From Pseudomonas benzenivorans (GTDB lineage Bacteria > Pseudomonadota > Gammaproteobacteria > Pseudomonadales > Pseudomonadaceae): a stretch of DNA of 64,000 bases. The translations under genes were made by a program, and so were the position numbers. Every line of letters starts with the position of its first letter. Within the stretch, counting starts at the first letter, position 1. The stretch lies in contig NZ_FNCT01000021.1 of the NCBI RefSeq assembly GCF_900100495.1, forward strand, positions 22,003 through 86,002. Reading direction: 5' to 3'. Of this stretch, positions 45,126-53,247 are shown one piece after another. The notes beneath the pieces were generated by a model. It ran no database searches and had not been told where the DNA came from. It worked only from the letters and a program-made list of their open reading frames with translations.

Positions 45126-47903
45126 ATGCCGCTCGGTGGCCTGATCCTGCTGACCTCCGGTGCCTACCTGGGCATCCTCTTCGCCATCGCCTACTGGGGC
45201 GACAAGCGTGCCGACGTCGGCCGTTCGATCATCGCCAACCCCTACATCTATGCGCTGTCGATGGCGGTGTACGCCACCTCCTGGACTTTCTACGGCAGCG
45301 TCGGCCGGGCGGCGGCCAGCGGCGTCGGCTTCCTGCCGATCTACCTCGGCCCGACCCTGATGGCGGCGCTGTTCTGGCTGGTGCTGCGCAAGATGATCCG
45401 CATCAGCAAGGCCAACCGCATCACCTCGATCGCCGACTTCATCGCCGCCCGCTATGGCAAGAGCGCGCTGCTCGGCGGCCTGGTGACGCTGATCGCGGTG
45501 ATCGGGGTGATCCCCTACATCGCCCTGCAGTTGAAGGCGGTGTCGAGCAGCTTCCTGATCCTCTGGCAGTACCCGGAAATCCGCATGCCCAACCAGGGCC
45601 AGGCGCTCGGTCCGTTGCAGGACACCGCGCTGTACGTGGCGCTGTTGCTGGCGCTGTTCACCATCGTCTTCGGCACCCGCCACCTGGATGCCACCGAGCG
45701 CCACGAAGGCATGGTGGCGGCCATCGCCTTCGAGTCGCTGGTCAAGCTGCTGGCCTTCCTCGCGGTGGGGATCTTCGTCACCTTCGGCCTCTATCACGGC
45801 TTCGCCGACCTGTTCGCCCAGGCCACGCGGCTGCCCGCTAGCGACCGCCTGCTGACCCTCGGCGGCCCCGCCGGCACCTACGGCTCCTGGGCTTCGCTGA
45901 TCTTCCTGTCGATGCTGTCGATCCTCTTCCTGCCGCGGCAGTTCCAGATCAGCGTGGTGGAGAACGTCAACGAGAACCACCTGGCCAAGGCCATCTGGCT
46001 GTTCCCGCTGTACCTGCTGGCGATCAACGTGTTCGTCCTGCCGATCACCTTCGCCGGGCTGATGCAGTTTCCCGCCGGCAGCGTGGATGCCGATGCCTTC
46101 GTCCTCACCCTGCCGATGGCGCACCGCCAGGAGGCGCTGGCGCTGCTGGTGTTCATCGGCGGGCTGTCGGCCGCCACCGGCATGGTCATAGTCGAGACCA
46201 TCGCGCTGTCGACGATGATCTGCAACGATCTGGCGATGCCGCTGCTGTTGCGCTGGAAGGCCTTCGGCCTGGCGCAGCGGAGCGATCTCTCGGGGCTGCT
46301 GCTGGGCATCCGCCGCGGCGCCATCCTGCTGCTGATGCTGCTCGGCTACCTGTATTACCGGGCGGCCGGCGAGGCCTATGCGCTGGTGTCGATCGGCCTG
46401 GTGTCCTTCGCCGCGGTGGCGCAGTTCGCCCCGGCGATGCTTGGCGGCATGTACTGGAAGCAGGGCACTCGCGCCGGCGCCCTGAGCGGCCTGTCGCTGG
46501 GCTTCCTGCTGTGGGCCTACACCCTGCTGCTGCCGGCGTTCGCCAAGTCCGGCTGGCTGCCGCTGAGCTTCATCGAGCAGGGGCCGCTGGCCATTGCCTG
46601 GCTCAAGCCGCTGGCCTTGTTCGGCCTGGCGGGGCTGGACGAGATCGGCCACTCGCTGTTCTGGAGCCTGCTGGGCAACCTCGGCGCCTATGTCGGGGTG
46701 TCGCTGTTCGGCCGCCAGAGCAGCCGCGAGCATGCCCAGGCGCTGCTGTTCGTCGATGTGTTCAAGGTTGCCGGGCGCGGCTCCAGCCTGTGGCGCGGCA
46801 GTGCCTCGGTGAGCGAGGTGATCGCCCTGGTCGGCCGCTTCCTCGGCCCGGCGCGCGCCGCCGAGGCCTTCGCCGACTACGCCGCGCAGCGCGGCCGGCA
46901 GTCGAGTGCCGAGCTGGTGCCGGATGCCGACTTGGTGCATTTCGCCGAGCAGCAGTTGGCCGGCGCCATCGGCACCGCCTCGGCGCGGGTGATGCTGGCC
47001 TCGGTGGTGCAGGAGGAGCCGCTAGGCATGGACGAGGTGCTCGGCATCCTCGACGAAGCCTCCCAGGTGCTGGCCTACAGCCGGCGCCTGGAGCAGCAGT
47101 CGCACGAACTGGAGGCGGCCACCGGCGAACTGCGTGCGGCCAACGCGCGGCTGCAGGAGCTCGACCGGCTGAAGGACGACTTCATCTCCACCGTGACCCA
47201 TGAGTTGCGCACGCCGCTGACCTCGATCCGCGCCTTCTCCGAGATCCTCAACGACAACCCGGAGCTGGAGCCGGCGCAGCGCGCGCGTTTCATCGCCATC
47301 ATCGTCAAGGAGAGCGAGCGCCTGACGCGGATGATCAACCAGGTGCTGGACCTGGCCAAGCTCGAGTCGGGCCGCGCCGAATGGCACACCGCGTCGCTCG
47401 ACCTGGCGGAGGTGATCGAGGATGCGGTGGCTACCACCAGCCAGTTGTTGCAGGAGCAGGGCGTGCAGCTCGGCCTCGACCTGCCGGCCCAGGTGCCGCC
47501 GGTGCTGGCCGACCGCGATCGCCTGCTGCAGGTGCTGCTCAACCTGATCTCCAACGCGGCGAAGTTCTGCGACCGCCAGGCCGGGCGGATCGACATCGCC
47601 GTGCAGGTGCTGCCCGAGGCGCTGCGGGTGGACGTGCGCGACAACGGCGATGGCATCGATCCGGCCGACCAGCAGACCATCTTCGAGAAGTTCCGCCAGG
47701 TCGGCGACAACCTCACCGAGAAACCCCAGGGCACCGGCCTGGGCCTGCCGATCAGCCGGCAGATCATCGAGCATTTCGGCGGCCGGCTGTGGGTGCGGAG
47801 CGCCCGCGGGCAGGGCGCGACCTTTTCCTTTACCCTGCCTTTAGGGGCGCCGACACTTGCCGCCGAGCGCTTCTCGGGCAGCGAGACGGAGAACAGAGCA
47901 TGA
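45126..47903 (+). CDS. Sensor histidine kinase with an SLC5 sodium/solute symporter domain
   Basis: The 925-residue protein starts with a thirteen-helix Na+/solute symporter-like domain (about 1-560: YATSWTFYGSVGRAAASGVGF, PRQFQISVVENVNENHL). A linker and coiled coil follow, then a HisKA domain with His692 in THELRTPLTSIRAF and a HATPase with NLISNAAKF, DNGDGI and GTGLGLPISRQIIEHFGG. This is the CbrA/CrbS/MxtR class, which couples uptake or sensing of a small molecule to phosphorelay. Unlike CrbS it has no receiver domain; a separate receiver gene overlaps its stop by four bases. Confidence 0.92.
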   Translation: MPLGGLILLTSGAYLGILFAIAYWGDKRADVGRSIIANPYIYALSMAVYATSWTFYGSVGRAAASGVGFLPIYLGPTLMAALFWLVLRKMIRISKANRITSIADFIAARYGKSALLGGLVTLIAVIGVIPYIALQLKAVSSSFLILWQYPEIRMPNQGQALGPLQDTALYVALLLALFTIVFGTRHLDATERHEGMVAAIAFESLVKLLAFLAVGIFVTFGLYHGFADLFAQATRLPASDRLLTLGGPAGTYGSWASLIFLSMLSILFLPRQFQISVVENVNENHLAKAIWLFPLYLLAINVFVLPITFAGLMQFPAGSVDADAFVLTLPMAHRQEALALLVFIGGLSAATGMVIVETIALSTMICNDLAMPLLLRWKAFGLAQRSDLSGLLLGIRRGAILLLMLLGYLYYRAAGEAYALVSIGLVSFAAVAQFAPAMLGGMYWKQGTRAGALSGLSLGFLLWAYTLLLPAFAKSGWLPLSFIEQGPLAIAWLKPLALFGLAGLDEIGHSLFWSLLGNLGAYVGVSLFGRQSSREHAQALLFVDVFKVAGRGSSLWRGSASVSEVIALVGRFLGPARAAEAFADYAAQRGRQSSAELVPDADLVHFAEQQLAGAIGTASARVMLASVVQEEPLGMDEVLGILDEASQVLAYSRRLEQQSHELEAATGELRAANARLQELDRLKDDFISTVTHELRTPLTSIRAFSEILNDNPELEPAQRARFIAIIVKESERLTRMINQVLDLAKLESGRAEWHTASLDLAEVIEDAVATTSQLLQEQGVQLGLDLPAQVPPVLADRDRLLQVLLNLISNAAKFCDRQAGRIDIAVQVLPEALRVDVRDNGDGIDPADQQTIFEKFRQVGDNLTEKPQGTGLGLPISRQIIEHFGGRLWVRSARGQGATFSFTLPLGAPTLAAERFSGSETENRA

Positions 47904-48271
47904 GCAAGAGCGTATTGATCGCCGACGACGAGCCGAACATCGTCATTTCCCTGGAGTTTCTGCTCGAACAGGCCGGCTACCAGGTCCGCGTGGCGCACGA
48001 TGGCCAGGAGGCGCTGGAGGCGATCCAGCGCCAGCCGCCCGACCTGCTGCTGCTCGATGTGATGCTGCCGCGCCTGAGCGGCTTCGACGTGTGCCAGAAG
48101 ATCCGCGAGAACCCGGCCTGGCAGCCCATGCGCATCGTCATGCTGACCGCCAAGGGCCGCGAGGTGGAGGTCAGCAAGGGCCTGGCGCTGGGCGCCGATG
48201 CCTACATCACCAAGCCCTTCTCGACCCAGGAGCTGCTGGCGCAGGTGCGCGACCTGCTGGCGGATCGCTAG
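47900..48271 (+). CDS. Single-domain CheY-like response regulator
   Basis: The 123-residue receiver has the acidic pair DDE (9-11), phospho-acceptor Asp53 in LLLLDVMLP, Thr83 and Lys105 in YITKPFS. There is no output domain. It starts inside the stop of the SLC5 kinase gene and ends three bases before the exonuclease fusion gene, so it probably receives phosphate from that kinase and passes a signal by protein contact. The fusion protein is an obvious candidate partner, by position only. Confidence 0.92.
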   Translation: MSKSVLIADDEPNIVISLEFLLEQAGYQVRVAHDGQEALEAIQRQPPDLLLLDVMLPRLSGFDVCQKIRENPAWQPMRIVMLTAKGREVEVSKGLALGADAYITKPFSTQELLAQVRDLLADR

Positions 48272-48274
48272 CCG

Positions 48275-50398
48275 ATGCGTCCCTGGTCCGTTTTTGCGCT
48301 GCAACTCGCCGCCCTCTGCGCGTTGCTTGGCGGGCTGCTGGGTCTGGTCGGGCTACCGCTCTGGCTCGACCTGGCGGCGGCCGAGCGCGAGCTGCTGCAG
48401 GCCTTGCTGGTCGGCCGCGGCGCGCTGCTGGCGGTGCTCGGCCTGCTGCTCCTGGCGCTACTCGGCGCGCTGCTGCGGCTCTGGCGCTCGGCCTACCCGG
48501 CGGCGGCGAAACGCCTGGAGGAGGAGGTCGGGATCATTCACCGGGTCAATCCGCAGCATCGGGTGGCCATCGGCGGCGCCAAGCCGATGCGCCGCCTGGG
48601 GCACGCGCTGAATGACTTCGCCGTGGCCTACGACGCGCAGCGGCAGGACGTCGAGGGGCGCATCGCGCAGACCAACGCGCGCCTGGAGCAGGAGAAGAAC
48701 CGCCTCGCCGCGCTGATGTCCGAACTCGCCCAGAGCGTGCTGGTGTGCAATGTCGAGGGCCGCATCCTGCTCTACAACCCGCAGGCCAGCCAGTTGCTGG
48801 AAGGCCGGGAGGCCGGCGCGGTGGGGCTGGGTCGCTCGCTGTTCGGTATCCTCGACCAGCGCCTGATCGCCCATGGCCTGGACAAGCTGCGCCAGGGCCT
48901 GGAACAGGGCGCCAGCCCGGTGGCGCATTTCGTCACCGCGCGCGCGACTCAGCTGTTGCGCGCGCGCATGGTCCCGGTGCTGGGACAGCCGGGCGAGTTG
49001 CTCGGCTTCGTGCTGATCCTCGAAGACGTCACCCACAGCGTGGAACTGGCCAGCCGCCGCGAGCACCTGCTGCGCCAGCTCACCGAAGGCAGCCGCGCGG
49101 CCCTGGCGAATATCCGCGCGGCGGCGGAGACCCTGCAGCAATACCCGGAAATGGACGCCACGCACCGCCAACGCTTCGGCGAAGTCATCCGCGACGAGGC
49201 CGAACGCCTGTCCCTGAGCCTGGAGCAGGGCCTGGCGCGCCACGGCGACCAACCCGGCGGCCAATGGCCGTTGGAGGAGATGCTGGCCAGCGATCTGCTC
49301 TGCGCCCTGCAACGCAACTTCAGCACCACCCTGGGCCTGAGCGTGCGCTGCCAGGACAGTGGCGAGCCGCTCTGGCTGAGCCTGGACAGCTATTCCCTGG
49401 TGCAGGCTCTGACCCAGGTGATGGATGCCCTGGCAGTCGCCTGCGCCATCCATGAGGTCGACCTGGAGCTTTCCACCGTCGGGCGCTTCGCTCGCCTGGC
49501 GCTGTGCTGGGCCGGCGAGCCGCTCGAGCCGGGCCTGCTGCACCAGTGGGAGGAGCGGGCGCTGAGCCTGGGTGGCGCCGACCCGGCGGGCTGCACCCTC
49601 AAAGATCTGCTCGAACGCCACGGCGGCGAACTCTGGTGCCAGGCCGACCGCGCCGGCGGGCGCAACCGCCTCTTCCTGCAATTGCCAATCACCTTGCCGC
49701 ACCCTGTCGCGCCGGCGCCGGCCCTGCAGGGGCGACCGGTGTATTACGACTTCGATCTGTTCAGCCAGCCGGGGCAGACCCCCGAACTCGACGAGCGGCC
49801 GCTGCGCGAGTTGGCCTACACGGTGTTCGACACCGAGACCACCGGGCTGGCGCCCTCCGAGGGCGACGAGATCATCTCGATCGGCGCGGTGCGCATCGTC
49901 AACGCGCGCCTGCTCAAGCAGGAGTGCTTCGAGCAACTGGTCGATCCGCGCCGGCCGATTCCGCGCGCCTCGCAGCAGGTGCACGGCCTGTCGCCGCAGA
50001 TGCTCGCCGGGCAGCCGACTATCGAGCGGGTGCTGCCACTGTTCCAGCGCTTCGCCGAGGACACCGTGCTGGTCGCGCACAACGCCGCCTTCGACATGCG
50101 CTTCCTCCAGCTCAAGGAGGCGCAGACCGGTATCCGCTTCATCCAGCCGGTGCTCGACACCCTGCTGCTGTCGGCCCTGGTGCATCCCGGGCATGCGGCC
50201 GACGAGCATCGCCTGGAGCAGATCGCCGCCCGCCTGGGGGTGAGCGTGATCGGTCGGCACACCGCGCTGGGCGACGCCATGGTCACCGGCGAGGTGTTCC
50301 TCAAGCTGATCCCCCTGCTCGCCGAACGTGGCATCCACACCCTCAAGCAGGCGCGCGAGGCCTCGCGCAAGACGCTCTACGCCAAACTCGAGTACTAG
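48275..50398 (+). CDS. Membrane PAS/pseudo-histidine-kinase fused to a DnaQ-type 3'-5' exonuclease
   Basis: The 707-residue protein has two N-terminal membrane helices (about 8-30 and 45-69), a HAMP-like/coiled-coil linker, a PAS-like domain (about 145-255), a degenerate dimerisation and ATPase region (about 258-472), and a DEDDh exonuclease (about 512-690). The exonuclease is intact: FDTETTG (Asp519, Glu521), AAFD (Asp607), RHTALGDA (His662, Asp667). The kinase is not: the segment equivalent to HELRTPL reads EGSRAAL (Glu271), so the phospho-acceptor is lost, and the N-box is eroded. It is the last gene of the SLC5-kinase operon. A signal-controlled nuclease is inferred. Confidence 0.85.
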   Translation: MRPWSVFALQLAALCALLGGLLGLVGLPLWLDLAAAERELLQALLVGRGALLAVLGLLLLALLGALLRLWRSAYPAAAKRLEEEVGIIHRVNPQHRVAIGGAKPMRRLGHALNDFAVAYDAQRQDVEGRIAQTNARLEQEKNRLAALMSELAQSVLVCNVEGRILLYNPQASQLLEGREAGAVGLGRSLFGILDQRLIAHGLDKLRQGLEQGASPVAHFVTARATQLLRARMVPVLGQPGELLGFVLILEDVTHSVELASRREHLLRQLTEGSRAALANIRAAAETLQQYPEMDATHRQRFGEVIRDEAERLSLSLEQGLARHGDQPGGQWPLEEMLASDLLCALQRNFSTTLGLSVRCQDSGEPLWLSLDSYSLVQALTQVMDALAVACAIHEVDLELSTVGRFARLALCWAGEPLEPGLLHQWEERALSLGGADPAGCTLKDLLERHGGELWCQADRAGGRNRLFLQLPITLPHPVAPAPALQGRPVYYDFDLFSQPGQTPELDERPLRELAYTVFDTETTGLAPSEGDEIISIGAVRIVNARLLKQECFEQLVDPRRPIPRASQQVHGLSPQMLAGQPTIERVLPLFQRFAEDTVLVAHNAAFDMRFLQLKEAQTGIRFIQPVLDTLLLSALVHPGHAADEHRLEQIAARLGVSVIGRHTALGDAMVTGEVFLKLIPLLAERGIHTLKQAREASRKTLYAKLEY

Positions 50399-50624
50399 CG
50401 GCACGAAGACGATACTCGGCGTGGGAGCGGCTTCAGTCGCGAACTGCGGGGGCTTCGAGAATTTCGCGACCAAGGCGGAGTGCCGTCCAGCCGTTCCCGC
50501 AGGGGAGCCGTGTGCGGCAGGGTAGGAGCGGCCTTGGCCGCGAAGCTGTTGGCTCGCCGGTGTTGGCGGGCGACAAGCGTCTGCCGTCCACGGCGGTGGC
50601 GGATGGAAAGAACCAAAAAAAGAG
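50399..50624. other. Gap with REP-like sequence, no gene
   Basis: The stretch contains GTGGGAGCGGCTTCAGTCGCG and GTAGGAGCGGCCTTGGCCGCG palindromic units between 50420 and 50570. No reading frame here looks coding. Confidence 0.5.
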
Positions 50625-50741
50625 AGAAAAAAAAGACCCGGCAAGAGCCGGGTCAATAACCGTGATTAGCCTGATGAGGAGATAACCAGAAGAGTCCGAC
50701 TGAAGGTCTCTTGAGCTTATCGGCTGATCTCGCGACCAGTT
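50625..50741 (-). ncRNA. prrF: PrrF-type iron-responsive small RNA
   Basis: The minus strand from 50741 begins AACTGGTCGCGAGATCAGCC and ends in a GACCCGGC/GCCGGGTC terminator with eight T, which I recognise as the PrrF sRNA of Pseudomonas. It is about 110 nt long. PrrF is made under iron starvation and blocks translation of iron-using proteins such as SodB and aconitase with Hfq. Its place next to the cbpA-like gene and near heme genes matches the P. aeruginosa prrF1-prrF2 locus, but only one copy is present here. Confidence 0.9.
50635..50654 (-). terminator. prrF intrinsic terminator
   Basis: An 8-bp stem (GACCCGGC/GCCGGGTC) with a 4-nt loop is followed on the minus strand by TTTTTTTTCTC at 50634-50624. 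Confidence 0.9.
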
Positions 50742-50775
50742 GAGATAATAATAACAATTCTCATTCGTGAGTCAA
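50742..50775 (-). promoter_or_regulatory. prrF promoter with Fur box
   Basis: On the minus strand TTGACT (50775-50770), a 16-bp spacer and TATTAT lead to a start near 50741. GATAATAATAACAATTCTC at 50744-50762 on the plus strand resembles the 19-bp Fur consensus and covers the -10 region, so Fur with iron would block transcription. Confidence 0.8.
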
Positions 50776-50815
50776 TGGTATTTGCGAAATAATTTCAGCG
50801 GGCCGGATTTTCGCC

Positions 50816-50848
50816 AAAAACGGCGAACCCGGCGCGTGGCCGGGTTCG
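50816..50848 (-). terminator. Terminator of the cNMP-binding protein gene
   Basis: CGAACCCGGC (50824-50833) pairs with GCCGGGTTCG (50839-50848); on the minus strand the stem is followed by CCG and TTTTT. It lies 21 bp after the stop at 50869 and insulates prrF. Confidence 0.75.
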
Positions 50849-50868
50849 GGAGCGGGTGTGCGGTGCTG

Positions 50869-51666
50869 CTAGGCTTCGGCGGGCAGGCGCAGCTGGGTGA
50901 CTTCCTTGTTCAGCAAGTCGATGCGCCGGGCCATGCTCTCGATCAGGCTGTGGGCGATCCGCGGGTTGCTCTGCATCAGGCTGAGGAACTGATCCTTGGG
51001 GATCACCATCACCGTGCAGGGTTCGGTGGCCAGCACGGTGGCGCTGCGGCGCTCGCGGGTGAACACGGCCATGGCGCCGAAGATCTCGTCTTTCTGCACG
51101 TCGCCGACCTTGTGGCCGTCGACGTAGGCCTCGGCGTGGCCTTCGATGATGATGAACACATGATCGGCGGTATCGCCCTGGTGGATCAGTTGTTCACCGG
51201 CGGCGAAGTGCTGGAAGCCGGTCGCGGGGCGGATTTCCGGCTGCTTCAGGCGTGCCAGGGCATCGGAGAGCAGCGCTGTGTGGCCGATCAGGTACTGGAT
51301 GAACAGTTCCTGGCGTGCTTCGCTGGTGTGGATGTGCTTGAACACGTCGCTGCGCGAATAGGGGATCAGGCTGAGCGGCTCTTCACTGCTGTAGCGACAG
51401 CTGGGCAGGTCGATGCCCTGGCGCAGGCCGACCAGGTCGCCTTCCTGCAGGTAGAACAACGGGCGTTCGTCGACCAGCGCATGCAGCAAGCCATTCTCGA
51501 TGATGAACAGCTGGTTGCCTGGCAGCACTTCGGTCAGGTCCTCGACCCGTTCCAGCTGCAGCGCTGCGCCGCAGGGCGCCAGTCCATCCAGCAGCTGGCT
51601 AGGGATGCTTTGCAGTCGGTTTATCAGCTGGTCGGCGTAAGCCGGTTGCTCCCCGAGTAAATACAT
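50869..51666 (-). CDS. cbpA: Protein with two cyclic-nucleotide-binding domains (CbpA-like)
   Basis: The 265-residue protein has two cNMP-binding beta-roll domains. The first (about 20-130) has a degenerate phosphate loop, and the second (about 150-250) reads EQLIHQGDTADHVFIIIEGHAEAYVDGHKVGDVQKDEIFGAMAVFTRERRSATVLATEP, including the conserved E and R of the phosphate-binding cassette (FGAMAV--RRSATV). There is no DNA-binding domain. Domain layout, length and position next to prrF match the Vfr-dependent cAMP-binding protein CbpA of P. aeruginosa. Its cellular role is unclear. Confidence 0.82.
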   Translation of the reverse strand: MYLLGEQPAYADQLINRLQSIPSQLLDGLAPCGAALQLERVEDLTEVLPGNQLFIIENGLLHALVDERPLFYLQEGDLVGLRQGIDLPSCRYSSEEPLSLIPYSRSDVFKHIHTSEARQELFIQYLIGHTALLSDALARLKQPEIRPATGFQHFAAGEQLIHQGDTADHVFIIIEGHAEAYVDGHKVGDVQKDEIFGAMAVFTRERRSATVLATEPCTVMVIPKDQFLSLMQSNPRIAHSLIESMARRIDLLNKEVTQLRLPAEA

Positions 51667-51772
51667 GAGCGTAATTCCTTGAACTGGCTTGGCTGACTAA
51701 AGCGCACGAACGTCCCTGAAACAATAAGTGCTGCCAGTCCCCAGGTAAATCATTCTGCTTGGAGGTTGTGAG

Positions 51773-52045
51773 CTAGCTCTTGTTGCGCGATGAACTGGCA
51801 TCGAGCTGGCCATTCAATTCGGCTTTGTGGGCGGGCGGCAATTCGCTCCAGTGCACATCGAGCAGCGCGCCCTCGATCGCATAGAGCAACACCTTGGAGG
51901 CGCGGAAACCACGCGCGCGCACGGCCCGGTAGGCGCTGACGGCGCCCAGCCGGCGCAGGTCGTTGGCGCTGTGGATGCCCACCGCATGCAGCCACTGCGC
52001 CGAGGTCTTGCCGAGATTCTTCAGGTGTTGCAGTTCATCGTTCAT
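51773..52045 (-). CDS. TfoX C-terminal domain protein
   Basis: The 90-residue protein consists of a TfoX_C helix-hairpin-helix-like domain: LKNLGKTSAQWLHAVGIHSANDLRRLGAVSAYRAVRARG. It lacks the N-terminal half of TfoX/Sxy. AAGGAGG precedes the ATG at 52043-52045; the longer frame upstream is unlikely. In P. aeruginosa a similar gene sits at the same place. Whether it affects competence or cAMP-CRP type promoters is unknown. Confidence 0.85.
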   Translation of the reverse strand: MNDELQHLKNLGKTSAQWLHAVGIHSANDLRRLGAVSAYRAVRARGFRASKVLLYAIEGALLDVHWSELPPAHKAELNGQLDASSSRNKS

Positions 52046-52085
52046 CGAGCCTCCTTGAGGCGCTGAGTGGCGATGCGAAGTGGTG

Positions 52086-52835
52086 TCAGTTCGGAATGCC
52101 TGCCAGGAAGTGTAGCGGCCAGCGGACAAAACGTGGCTGATTGATATCGCCCCAGGCCTGGCGCAAGGCCGGCGTCAATTCCGCCACCGGATCGCGGCCG
52201 TGCTGGCGTTCCCAGCGCTGCACGGCCGACCAGGTACCCAGGTAACCGATCAGTTGGGCAAAGTCCCAGTGTGCTTCGATGGCGAAGGCGGGCGGCTGGA
52301 TGCGCGGGAACGGCGCCTGGATATCGCGATAGCCGGCGTCGACGCTGGCGCGCCCGTCCAGCCAGTAACCGCCCAGCGTGTCCCGGTAGAACTCGTCGAC
52401 CAGCGCATCCAGCGCCGGATCGATGCGCATCAGGCCGTAGCACCAGGCGCAGAACAGTCCGCCGGGCTTGAGCAGGCGGGCGACCTCGGCGAAGAACGCC
52501 GGAGTGGCGAACCAGTGCAGCGCTTGCGCAACCACGATCAGATCGAGGCTGGCGCCGGCCAGCGGCAGGGCCTCGGCGTTGGCGGCAAACAGCGCAAGAT
52601 CGGACAGTTCCTCGCCGGCACGCAGCTGCTCGACGCTCGCATCGCAGGCCAGCACCTGCTGGAAGTGCCGACGCAGTGGGCGGCTGGCCTGGCCGTTGCC
52701 GCAGGCGATGTCGAGGGCGCGCCGGCGCTCCGGGCTGTGGCTGGCCAGCCAGTCGAACAGCGCCTCGGGGTACTGCGGGCGAAAGCGGGCATAGGCCGCG
52801 GCGCCCGCGTCGAACAGCTGGGCGACCTCGCTCAT
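52086..52835 (-). CDS. Class I SAM-dependent methyltransferase
   Basis: The 249-residue protein has motif I ALDIACGNGQAS, the acidic motif II CDAS, VVAQALHWF (motif IV/post-I) and LLKPGGLFCAW. It resembles yeast Tmt1-like and UbiE/COQ5-like small-molecule methyltransferases. The acceptor is not predictable. Its start overlaps the stop of the pentapeptide-repeat gene by four bases, so both are in one transcript. Confidence 0.88.
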   Translation of the reverse strand: MSEVAQLFDAGAAAYARFRPQYPEALFDWLASHSPERRRALDIACGNGQASRPLRRHFQQVLACDASVEQLRAGEELSDLALFAANAEALPLAGASLDLIVVAQALHWFATPAFFAEVARLLKPGGLFCAWCYGLMRIDPALDALVDEFYRDTLGGYWLDGRASVDAGYRDIQAPFPRIQPPAFAIEAHWDFAQLIGYLGTWSAVQRWERQHGRDPVAELTPALRQAWGDINQPRFVRWPLHFLAGIPN

Positions 52836-53176
52836 TTGCTGCGGTAGCGCAGGCGGGTGCCGAAGTTCACCGACATGAGGATTTCATCGGCGCTCAGCTC
52901 GGCCGGGAAGTAGGTCCCGGAAATCTGCGCATGGGCCAGGCTGGCGCCTTCCAGTTGCGCCTCGCGCAGGTCGAGCCCGCGCAGGTCGGTGCCGCGGAAA
53001 TAGGCGTCGCGGAAGTTGATGCGCTGAGTGTCGAGGGTGCGCAGGTCCAGGCCGCGAAAGTCGCCGCCGCAGAGGTCGACTTCGCCGGTCGTGGGTTTCT
53101 GCGCATTGAATCCGGCGATGTCTTCGTTGCGCAGCAGGTGGTAGAGCGGGCTATCGAGTTGGCAGGGCTGGCTCAT
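52832..53176 (-). CDS. Pentapeptide-repeat protein
   Basis: The 114-residue protein contains tandem A(D/N)LXX-type pentapeptides between about residues 35 and 90 (VDLCGGDFRGLDLRTLD, RINFRDAYFRGTDLRGLD, AQLEGASLAHAQ), enough for one to two coils of right-handed beta-helix. The ends are not repetitive. Start ATG at 53174-53176 follows a GGAAACG stretch. Function unknown; it is too short to resemble the gyrase-protecting Qnr proteins. Confidence 0.85.
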   Translation of the reverse strand: MSQPCQLDSPLYHLLRNEDIAGFNAQKPTTGEVDLCGGDFRGLDLRTLDTQRINFRDAYFRGTDLRGLDLREAQLEGASLAHAQISGTYFPAELSADEILMSVNFGTRLRYRSK

Positions 53177-53247
53177 GGGAAACGTCCGTTGTCGGTTTCC
53201 CGCGAGTATAGAAGCCATGCTGCATTTTGCCTGCCGTGGCCGAGTGC

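Noticed and set aside
51765..51780. A Vfr/CRP-like site upstream of the cNMP-binding protein gene
   Set aside because: Only one half-site (TGTGA) fits; the second arm has at least two mismatches, so I do not call it.
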